Shown here: one piece after another, positions 36,116-43,525 of the stretch | Layout: the number at the start of each line of letters is the position of its first letter | How positions within the stretch are numbered: the first letter of the stretch is position 1 | Source of the DNA: Pseudomonas sp. 31-12 | Lineage (GTDB): Bacteria; Pseudomonadota; Gammaproteobacteria; Pseudomonadales; Pseudomonadaceae | Length of the DNA: 64,000 bases | Direction of reading: 5' to 3' | Assembly: GCF_003151075.1 (NCBI RefSeq) | Contig: NZ_CP029482.1 | Span: forward strand, 682,001-746,000 | Position numbers and translations under genes: made by a program | The notes under the pieces: generated by a model | Told to the model about the DNA's origin: nothing | Databases searched by the model: none | The model's input: only the letters and a program-made list of their open reading frames with translations

Positions 36116-36766
36116 TCAGATCGGGCAGGTCACGCCCGTGCCGCCAATCCCGCAATACCCTTCAGGGTTCTTCGCCAGGTACTGCTGGTGATACGCCTCG
36201 GCGAAGTAGACCGTCGGCGCTTCGTCGATTTCAGTGGTGATTTCGCCTTTCCCGGCCTTGGTCAACTCGGCCTGGAACACGTCCTTGCTGTGCCTGGCGG
36301 CGTCCAGTTGAGTCGGGTTGGTCGCATAGATCACCGAGCGATACTGCGTGCCGATGTCGTTGCCCTGGCGCATGCCTTGGGTCGGGTTGTGCAATTCCCA
36401 GAACATTTTCAGCAGCTCTTCGTAGCTGACTTTTGCCGGCTCGTAGACCACCAGCACCACTTCGCTGTGGCCGGTCAGGCCCGAGCAGACTTCTTCGTAC
36501 GTCGGGTTCGGCGTAAAACCGCCGGCGTAACCCACTACCGTGCTGACCACGCCTTCACGTTGCCAGAACTTGCGTTCCGCGCCCCAGAAGCAGCCCAGGC
36601 CGAAGATCGCGAAATCCACGTCCATCGCGAACGGGCCCAGCAGCGGGGCGTCGTGGACGAAGTGTTTTTCCGGCAGGTTCATTGGGGTTTCGCGGCCAGG
36701 CAGAGCTTGTTCTTTGGTAGGGAGCACGTTTTTGTTCACCAGTATTTCCGAGCGCAAGACCATCAT
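36116..36766 (-). CDS. msrA: Peptide methionine sulfoxide reductase MsrA
   Basis: A 216-residue enzyme that reduces methionine-S-sulfoxide in proteins, repairing oxidative damage. The catalytic Cys is in [11 protein letters not shown] (about residues 58-68). Downstream family motifs are GYAGG (about 79-83), [11 protein letters not shown] and the C-terminal [12 protein letters not shown], which holds the recycling cysteines. Tandem ATGs at 36766 and 36763 share a GAGGGG site, so either may be used. The N-terminal extension of about 45 residues is normal for the longer Proteobacterial MsrA. In P. aeruginosa msrA also adjoins dipA. Confidence 0.95.
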   Translation of the reverse strand: MMVLRSEILVNKNVLPTKEQALPGRETPMNLPEKHFVHDAPLLGPFAMDVDFAIFGLGCFWGAERKFWQREGVVSTVVGYAGGFTPNPTYEEVCSGLTGHSEVVLVVYEPAKVSYEELLKMFWELHNPTQGMRQGNDIGTQYRSVIYATNPTQLDAARHSKDVFQAELTKAGKGEITTEIDEAPTVYFAEAYHQQYLAKNPEGYCGIGGTGVTCPI

Positions 36767-36854
36767 CAGTCCCCTCAGTCAGGTTGAATGTGAATTGTCA
36801 GACACGCAGTTTGCCCAATGCCGGCCGGTTACGCACTACCCCTGTGGGAGCGAA

Positions 36855-36970
36855 CCTGTGGCGAGGGGGCTTGCCCCCGTTGGGCGGCGAAGCTGCCCCA
36901 AAATCTCTGAGGTACCAAAGATTTTGTGAGTGCTGCGCACTCAAACGGGGGCAAGCCCCCTCGCCACAGG
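36855..36970. repeat. Inverted REP pair (GTGGCGAGGGGG family) with a truncated foreign REP at its edge
   Basis: Perfect 27-base arms (36855-36881 and 36944-36970) lie between msrA and dipA. Directly before the left arm, 36841-36852 is the beginning of the other REP family (CTGTGGGAGCGA), cut short, as if one element inserted into another. Confidence 0.9.
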
Positions 36971-37006
36971 GATTGCGGGTGTTTCACAGGGGATTTTGCG
37001 GTGTGC

Positions 37007-39700
37007 TCAGATGAGCGGGCCGCGCGGGTAGCGCTTGAGCTTTTCGATCAGCTCGGCGCCGGGGATTGGCCGGTCGAACAGGTAACCCTGGCCGACGTCG
37101 CAGCGGTGACGACGCAGGAACGCCAATTGCTCGGCCGTCTCGATGCCTTCCGCCACGACCTTGAGTTTCAGGTTGTGGGCCATGGCGATCACTGCGGAGG
37201 TGATTTCCATGTCGTCCTGGTTGTCCGGGATTTCGTGGATGAAGCTGCGATCGATCTTGATGATGTCGATCGGGAATTTTTTCAGGTAACTGAGCGACGA
37301 ATAACCGGTGCCGAAGTCGTCCATGGCCAGGGTCAGGCCCAGGCGCTTGAGCTGGTCGAGCTGCAAGTGGGTGTCTTCGGTGGCTTCCAGCAACAGGCCT
37401 TCGGTCAGCTCCAGCTCCAGCAGGTTCCCCGGCAGCGCTTCTTCCTTGAGGATGTTGGCGATGGAGGCCACCAGGTCCGGGTCGGAGAACTGCTTGGGCG
37501 ACAAGTTGATCGCCACTTGAAGATTGCCCAGGCCGGCGGCGGTCAGGTCTTTGCTCATGCGGCAGGCCTGGCGGGCGATCCATTTGCCGATGGGGATGAT
37601 CAAGCCGGTTTCTTCGGCAACGCTGATGAACTGGTCCGGGCGGATCATGCCTTTTTCCGGATGGTTCCAGCGCAGCAGCGCTTCCATGCCCAGCAGGCGA
37701 CCGCTGCGCAGGCACAGCTTGGGTTGGTAGAACACGTCCAGCTCGTTCTGGGTCAGGGCGCGGCGCAGGTTGTTCTCGACGAACAGCTTGTAGCTGGCCT
37801 CGGCGTTCAGCGCTTCGGTGAACACCTGGACCTGGTGTTTGCCGTTGGCCTTGGCCTTGTGCAGCGCCAGGCCGGCGTTGCGCATCAGGGTCTGTGGATC
37901 GCGACCGTGCAGCGGCGCGCAGGCCAGGCCGACGGAGCCGGTGACGCTGATCAACTGGTTGTCGACGAACATTGGCTTGTCGAGGGTCGCCAGCAATTGG
38001 TTGGCGACGTGCTGGCCCATTGCGAGGTCGGTGTTGTCCAGCAACACGGCGAATTCGTTACTGGCGAACCGCGCCAGGCTGCCGCTCGGGCTCAGGCTGT
38101 TGCGCAGGCGCCGGGCCAGGCTGATCAGCAGTTTGTCGCCGGTCTGGTGGCCGAGGCTGTCGTTGATGCGCTTGAAGTTGTCGATGTCCACCAGCAACAG
38201 GCTGATCGGCGTATCGCTGTCTCGGGCGAAGCGTTCGTCGAGGTTACGGATGAACGCCGGGCGGTTGCCGAGGTTGGTCAGGTTGTCGGTGTAGGCCAGG
38301 CGCTCGATGCGCTGCTGGGCGAGCTTGGTCTGGGTGATGTCTTCGTAGATGCCGATGTAATGCGTCAGCTCACGGTTGTCGCCGTAGACCTTGGAAATCG
38401 ACAACTGGCCCCAGTAGGGTTCGAGGTTTTTACGGCGGCTCTTGAACTCGCCCTGCCAACTGTTGCTCTTGGCCAGCGCCGAGGGCGCGTCGAACAGCAG
38501 CTCGCTGAGGTTTTCCAGTGCCGGCAGTTCCGACAGGCGCTGGCCGTGGACTTCTTCGGTGGTGTACTGGGTGATCGCCGTGAAGCTCGGGTTGACGTAT
38601 TCCACCACGCCATCGCAATTGACCAGCAAAAAGGCGTTGGCGCTTTGCTCGACCGCACGCTGGAACAAATGCAGGGCACTGGTGGCGGTGCGGCGGTTGT
38701 GATTGTTGATGACCTGAGCGAACTGATCGGCCAACTCGCCAGCGAAGGCGATTTCATCCGACTGCCAGGCGCGAGTCGCGCCGGTCTGTTCCAGGCACAG
38801 CACGCCGACCACCTGGCCGTCGACACGAATACTGGCGTCGAGCATCGCGTTCACATCGCGCGGGCGCAGGCTCTCGGCCATTTCCCGGGTGCGTGGGTCG
38901 CGCATGGCGTTGTGGGCGTCGATGGCGCGGCTGCTGTGCAAGGCGTCGAGGTAATCGGGGAAGCCGCTGACGTCGATCGGGTCCGGCAGTTGGTAATCCC
39001 CGGAGGCGCGGTGATAGGCCGAGATCGGCACCAGCAGCGAGCCTTCGAGGTTCCACAGGCTGGCGCAATCGATTTCGTAGATATCGCACGCGCTACGGGT
39101 GATCAGTTCGGCGGCTTCTTGCAGGGAATTGTTGGTGCTGTAGCGCTGGCGGGTCAGCAGCAGAATCAAGTCTTGCTGGGCGCGCACCCGGTCCAGGTGC
39201 TGCAGTTGTTCCAGCTGGGCGCGCTGATTGAGCTCCAAGGCGATTTGCAGGCGCGAGTTCTGCGTTTCCAGGTCCAGTGACGGCAGCAGCGGTTCACCCT
39301 CGAACAAGCCGTCCACGACCATCAGGTAGCCGCGCAGCAGGTGTCGATTGTGTTGGCGGTAGGCTTCGCCGAGCTCGAGCAGGCTCAGGGAGCCCTTGGC
39401 GGTGTGCAGCTTGTAGCGGATCAGGTAATGCGGGCCGTCGCTGAGTTGCTGCTGAATCGCGTCGTGCAGCTGATAGCGCGCTTCGGGCTCCATCAGGCTG
39501 GCGTAAGGTGAGTCGACCAGGGCACAAAGCTCCACGGCCGGCAGACCAAACTGTCGTTCGCAATTGGGATCGAGAAACAGCAGTGCCCAGCTAGCTTCAT
39601 TCAGCCGTTCGAAACGCAGCATGCCGAGCCGCGAGGGCACAGGCAATTGCGTCACTACCTCGGCCACCATACGGCTGGCGGCATCGGGTTGGCTTTTCAT
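37007..39700 (-). CDS. dipA: Cyclic-di-GMP phosphodiesterase DipA (GAF-PAS-GGDEF-EAL)
   Basis: An 897-residue multidomain protein, close to the length of P. aeruginosa DipA (899). Order: N-terminal PAS-like region, GAF-like domain (about residues 190-345), PAS (about 350-465), degenerate GGDEF domain and EAL domain. The GGDEF motif reads ASNEF (546-550), so cyclase activity is not expected. The EAL motif is intact (EALLRW from 673), with downstream catalytic residues in MDDFGTGYSSLSYLKKFP and VVAEGIET. DipA lowers c-di-GMP and promotes biofilm dispersal in P. aeruginosa. I chose ATG 39700 (MKSQPDAAS) because the 38 residues before it are unlike the family. Its position beside msrA and near aceF matches PAO1. 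Confidence 0.92.
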   Translation of the reverse strand: MKSQPDAASRMVAEVVTQLPVPSRLGMLRFERLNEASWALLFLDPNCERQFGLPAVELCALVDSPYASLMEPEARYQLHDAIQQQLSDGPHYLIRYKLHTAKGSLSLLELGEAYRQHNRHLLRGYLMVVDGLFEGEPLLPSLDLETQNSRLQIALELNQRAQLEQLQHLDRVRAQQDLILLLTRQRYSTNNSLQEAAELITRSACDIYEIDCASLWNLEGSLLVPISAYHRASGDYQLPDPIDVSGFPDYLDALHSSRAIDAHNAMRDPRTREMAESLRPRDVNAMLDASIRVDGQVVGVLCLEQTGATRAWQSDEIAFAGELADQFAQVINNHNRRTATSALHLFQRAVEQSANAFLLVNCDGVVEYVNPSFTAITQYTTEEVHGQRLSELPALENLSELLFDAPSALAKSNSWQGEFKSRRKNLEPYWGQLSISKVYGDNRELTHYIGIYEDITQTKLAQQRIERLAYTDNLTNLGNRPAFIRNLDERFARDSDTPISLLLVDIDNFKRINDSLGHQTGDKLLISLARRLRNSLSPSGSLARFASNEFAVLLDNTDLAMGQHVANQLLATLDKPMFVDNQLISVTGSVGLACAPLHGRDPQTLMRNAGLALHKAKANGKHQVQVFTEALNAEASYKLFVENNLRRALTQNELDVFYQPKLCLRSGRLLGMEALLRWNHPEKGMIRPDQFISVAEETGLIIPIGKWIARQACRMSKDLTAAGLGNLQVAINLSPKQFSDPDLVASIANILKEEALPGNLLELELTEGLLLEATEDTHLQLDQLKRLGLTLAMDDFGTGYSSLSYLKKFPIDIIKIDRSFIHEIPDNQDDMEITSAVIAMAHNLKLKVVAEGIETAEQLAFLRRHRCDVGQGYLFDRPIPGAELIEKLKRYPRGPLI

Positions 39701-39891
39701 TGAGGGAAACTCGCTTCGAATGTGCTGATCGCGCCGGGCTCTCGCCCTCTTTACTGTTGCCTGCGGCAAGGTTGCATCATTGCGACACTGACTGACAAGA
39801 GACATGAAGGCCAAGTGCTATAAGAATATGTCGGCAGGGGCGAAGATTTCTCCAGCAAGAGCCGAAAACTAATGCATTTGGCCTCAGTGCC

Positions 39892-41286
39892 TTAGCGCAA
39901 CGGGATGCTGATCGATTGCAGGCGCTTTCCATTGCGGTCGTGGTAATTGACCTGAATCTGCTCCCGATCCACCACCAGATGGGCGAAGTTGTCTTCGCTG
40001 ACCACCTCGCTGGTCAATTCATGTCGATAGTCTCCCGCAGCGGTTCGTGCCAGTGCCTGATCGAGAATGAAGGTTGATGCGGAGGCATACGGCAGCAGTT
40101 TGCTGTTGCACAGGGGTGACGACACGATGGTGTGTACTTCGAAGTCCGGATCCTCGCTGTGGGTCAGTCGGCTGGTCAGAGAGCCGTGGACATCGCCGGA
40201 AACGAAGATGACATTCTTGATGCGATGCGTACGAATCGTCTCCAGCAGCCGTAGGCGTTGTTCCGGGAAGGCTTTCCAGGCGTCATCCCCGTTGAGTTTG
40301 CGGTCGGGGTAGAACATCACGCTGGTGACCACGAACTTGACCTGGGCCGGGCTGTGGATCAGCCATCTACTCAGCGCCTGTTCCTGATCTTCGTCGAGGA
40401 TGCGTCGATCATCGGGCGACAGATTGCGACAGGTCCGGCTGTCGGTGACAAACCATTCAATATCGCCCTCGGCGAACTGATACCAATACCGTTCAAGCTT
40501 TGGGCTTAATTGGCCATTGGCTAATAAGGCATGCGCCGGGCTGTGGCTGGCCTGATATATCTCATAGGCTGCCATGGCGTTCTTATATAAATAAGCATCG
40601 GCCTTGCTCTCGTTGACAGGCCAGTTGTCTTCTATTTCATGGTCGTCGAGGATCATATAAGTCGAAATATTGGACATTAATCTGGTGATATTCGGCTGAG
40701 AAAAGGCCGCGCGATACTTGCTGAGTATTTCCTTGTATTCCCGATCGGGCGCAATGACGTTCAAGTCATCCACGTAGATTTGATCGCCCGTCATCAGCAT
40801 CGCGCTGATGGGTGGTTCCGCCCGCTGCGCGAGTTCGGTGATCGCGGCAAAAATCCGGTCGCCGGCCTGGGGCGCGATGACCACACCCGCAGTCAGGCGC
40901 AGATAGCGGCATGAGCCAACAATGTACGCTCGCGCAATGCCGGCTTTGCTGGACCGGGTGCGAAAGCGATAAGTCTCTCGTGGCCATTGCAGCGGCAGTT
41001 CCTGGACGGTTTCCACGGTATGCACCGGGCTCATGGGACTGAACCATCCGGCCTGGTATTCGTACACGGTGTCGGTGGCGAGGTTTTTCAGTGCAATCAC
41101 ATCGGACATGTCACGCAAGATAGACAGTTTGGTAAAGACGCCTTGCGACCAACGCTCTTCTCCAATGTGCCGATAACGAACGCCGGCAAATACCAATGAA
41201 TTTTCTTGAAGTTCGCCGCGCAGGAAAATACGTACGTGGTTAGTTGTAGTGTGGCCAACAATAGGGCCGGCAGTCGGTTTAAACAT
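39892..41286 (-). CDS. PhoD-like metallophosphatase
   Basis: A 464-residue PhoD-type alkaline phosphatase/phosphodiesterase fold. An N-terminal beta domain (about 1-115, TAGPIVGHTTTNHVRIFLRG) precedes the metal-binding domain: MLMTGDQIYVDDL (about 163-175), MILDDHEIEDNW (about 212-223) and VSGDVHGS (about 345-352) supply the usual Asp, His and Asn ligands. Classical PhoD enzymes are Tat-exported, but no twin-Arg signal peptide is present here, so the protein may be cytoplasmic. It lies between dipA and aceF, where I recall no such gene in P. aeruginosa. Substrate unknown. It looks monocistronic, with 190 bases before dipA. Confidence 0.85.
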   Translation of the reverse strand: MFKPTAGPIVGHTTTNHVRIFLRGELQENSLVFAGVRYRHIGEERWSQGVFTKLSILRDMSDVIALKNLATDTVYEYQAGWFSPMSPVHTVETVQELPLQWPRETYRFRTRSSKAGIARAYIVGSCRYLRLTAGVVIAPQAGDRIFAAITELAQRAEPPISAMLMTGDQIYVDDLNVIAPDREYKEILSKYRAAFSQPNITRLMSNISTYMILDDHEIEDNWPVNESKADAYLYKNAMAAYEIYQASHSPAHALLANGQLSPKLERYWYQFAEGDIEWFVTDSRTCRNLSPDDRRILDEDQEQALSRWLIHSPAQVKFVVTSVMFYPDRKLNGDDAWKAFPEQRLRLLETIRTHRIKNVIFVSGDVHGSLTSRLTHSEDPDFEVHTIVSSPLCNSKLLPYASASTFILDQALARTAAGDYRHELTSEVVSEDNFAHLVVDREQIQVNYHDRNGKRLQSISIPLR

Positions 41287-41456
41287 GTTCGAATCCGTTC
41301 GAAATAACGCTAACTAAGCAATGATGTTTTCAGTGCGTATAAGAAAACTCTGTTGAACTAAGCCTAGTTATTAAATAGCAAAAAATATCGAGCGAAAGTC
41401 GCCGTGAGTTGTGGGTGATGTAAGCCACGACTGTAGGAAATTACTTTATTCAAGGC

Positions 41457-41547
41457 AAAAAAAGCCCCGCCAAATTGGCGGGGTTGAGGTACGAGCGTGG
41501 CGCTCGGAAAACGAGGAACGCGACAGGCCCTCCGGTGAAGGAGGGCC
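41457..41547 (-). terminator. Double hairpin terminator of the aceEF operon
   Basis: After the aceF stop (minus strand) comes a first hairpin, GGCCCTCC/GGAGGGCC (41526-41547, 6-base loop). Then a perfect 19-base palindrome CCCCGCCAAATTGGCGGGG (41465-41483) is followed on the minus strand by a run of seven T (41463-41457). The second is a textbook intrinsic terminator. Confidence 0.93.
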
Positions 41548-41555
41548 GGCCGGTG

Positions 41556-43514
41556 TTACAGCAAGATGGTGCGGATGTCCGCCAGCAGGCTGCTCAGACG
41601 CTGGGTGAAGCGTGCAGCAGCGGCGCCGTTGATCACGCGGTGATCGTAGGACAGCGACAGCGGCAGCATCAGTTTCGGCTGGAAGGCTTTGCCATCCCAG
41701 ACTGGCTGGATGGTTGCCTTGGAAACACCGAGGATCGCCACTTCCGGCGCGTTGACGATCGGCGTGAAGCCGGTGCCGCCAATGTGGCCGAGGCTGGAAA
41801 TGGTGAAGCAGGCGCCTTGCATGTCGTCAGCGGTGAGCTTCTTGTCGCGGGCCTTGGCGGCCAGCGCAGCGGCTTCGGCTGCCAGTTGCAACAGGCTCTT
41901 CTGGTCGACGTTCTTGATGACCGGTACCAGCAGGCCTTCAGGGGTGTCGACGGCGAAGCCGATGTTCACGTACTTCTTGCGAATGATCGCCTTGCCGCTT
42001 GGTGCCAGCGAACTGTTGAAGTCCGGCAGTTCCTTGAGCAGATGCGCGCAGGACTTGAGCAGCAGCGGCAGGATGGTCAGCTTGACGCCGGCCTTCTCTG
42101 CAACGGCTTTCTGAGCAACACGGAACGCTTCCAGGTCGGTGATATCAGCCGAATCGAACTGAGTCACGTGCGGAATGTTCAGCCAGCTGCGATGCAGGCT
42201 CGACGCGCCGATCTGCATCAGGCGAGTCATCGGCACTTCTTCGGTTTCACCGAAGCGGCTGAAGTCCACGACCGGAATCGGCGGAATGCCGGCGCCGCCG
42301 GTTACGCCAGCTGCGGCGGCCGGTGCTTCCTTGGCCTTCTGCATCATGGCTTTGACGTAAACCTGCACGTCTTCTTTCAGGATGCGACCGTGCGGGCCAC
42401 TGGCGCCGACGGCGTTCAGCTCGACGCCGAACTCGCGAGCCAGTTGGCGTACAGCCGGGCCAGCGTGAACCTTGGCGCCCGGCTTGGCCGGTGCAGCGGC
42501 AGGTGCGGCAGGTGCCGGAGCAGCAGGCGCCGCGGCGGCCGGAGCAGGAGCGCTCGGTGCAGCAGCGGCTGGAGCTGGAGCAGCGGCCGGGGCAGCGCCT
42601 TTGACTTTCAGCTTCAGGATCAGGTCGCCGGTACCGACTTCGTCATCCAGCTTGATGGAAACGCTTTCCACCACGCCGGCGGCAGGCGATGGAATTTCCA
42701 TGCTCGCCTTGTCGGATTCCAGGGTGATCAGCGACTGGTCGGCAGTGACGGTGTCGCCTGCCTTGACCAGCACTTCGATGATCTTGGCCTTGCCCGCCGA
42801 ACCGATGTCCGGGACATGAATGTCTTGAATACTGTCGGCAACCGGTGCAGCCGGGGCTGCAGCGGCAGGTGCCGGAGCAGCAGCAGGCGCAGCGGCTTGA
42901 GCTGGCGCGGCCGCAGCAGGGGCCGCAGCACCCGCCACTTCCAGGTCCAGGATCAGGTCGCCGGTGCCGACTTCGTCGTTGAGCTTGACGCTGATGGCCT
43001 TGACCACGCCAGCGGCAGGCGATGGGATTTCCATGCTCGCCTTGTCGGATTCCAGGGTGATCAGCGACTGATCAGCCTCGACGGTGTCGCCGACCTTGAC
43101 CTGGATCTCGATGATCTGGGCCTTGCCCGCCGAACCGATATCCGGCACGTGCACTTGCTGAACCGAAGCGGCAGCAGGCGCGGCGGCCGGTGCTGGAGCA
43201 GCGGGGGCAGGAGCGGCAGCCGGTTTCTCTTCAGCTTTGGCAGCCGGTGCAGCCGCAGCCGCAGGGGCCGCATCAGCGGCACCTTCGACTTCCAGTTCCA
43301 GCAGTTCGTCGCCTTCTTTCAGGCGATCGCCCAGCTTCACTTTCAGGCTTTTGACGATGCCGGCCTTGGGAGCAGGGACTTCCATGCTCGCCTTGTCCGA
43401 TTCCAGCGTCAGGATGCTCTGTTCGGCTTCGATACGGTCGCCGACCTTCACAAACAGTTCAATTACTTCACCTTCACCGCTGCCGATGTCAGGTACGCGA
43501 ATGAGTTCGCTCAC
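41556..43514 (-). CDS. aceF: Dihydrolipoyl acetyltransferase, pyruvate dehydrogenase E2
   Basis: A 652-residue E2 subunit that transfers the acetyl group from lipoyl-lysine to CoA. It has three lipoyl domains, each with an ESDKASME lipoylation motif (first Lys at residue 41), joined by Ala/Pro-rich flexible linkers. A peripheral-subunit-binding domain follows (AGPAVRQLAREFGVELNAV), then the catalytic domain ending with the active site SYDHRVINGA. The start is GTG at 43514, preceded by GAGGAGA. It follows aceE by 11 bases. The three-lipoyl layout is like E. coli. The Ala/Pro linkers are encoded by long near-repeats, which could promote recombination between lipoyl modules. Confidence 0.97.
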   Translation of the reverse strand: MSELIRVPDIGSGEGEVIELFVKVGDRIEAEQSILTLESDKASMEVPAPKAGIVKSLKVKLGDRLKEGDELLELEVEGAADAAPAAAAAPAAKAEEKPAAAPAPAAPAPAAAPAAASVQQVHVPDIGSAGKAQIIEIQVKVGDTVEADQSLITLESDKASMEIPSPAAGVVKAISVKLNDEVGTGDLILDLEVAGAAAPAAAAPAQAAAPAAAPAPAAAAPAAPVADSIQDIHVPDIGSAGKAKIIEVLVKAGDTVTADQSLITLESDKASMEIPSPAAGVVESVSIKLDDEVGTGDLILKLKVKGAAPAAAPAPAAAAPSAPAPAAAAPAAPAPAAPAAAPAKPGAKVHAGPAVRQLAREFGVELNAVGASGPHGRILKEDVQVYVKAMMQKAKEAPAAAAGVTGGAGIPPIPVVDFSRFGETEEVPMTRLMQIGASSLHRSWLNIPHVTQFDSADITDLEAFRVAQKAVAEKAGVKLTILPLLLKSCAHLLKELPDFNSSLAPSGKAIIRKKYVNIGFAVDTPEGLLVPVIKNVDQKSLLQLAAEAAALAAKARDKKLTADDMQGACFTISSLGHIGGTGFTPIVNAPEVAILGVSKATIQPVWDGKAFQPKLMLPLSLSYDHRVINGAAAARFTQRLSSLLADIRTILL

Positions 43515-43525
43515 AGAGTGTCTCC

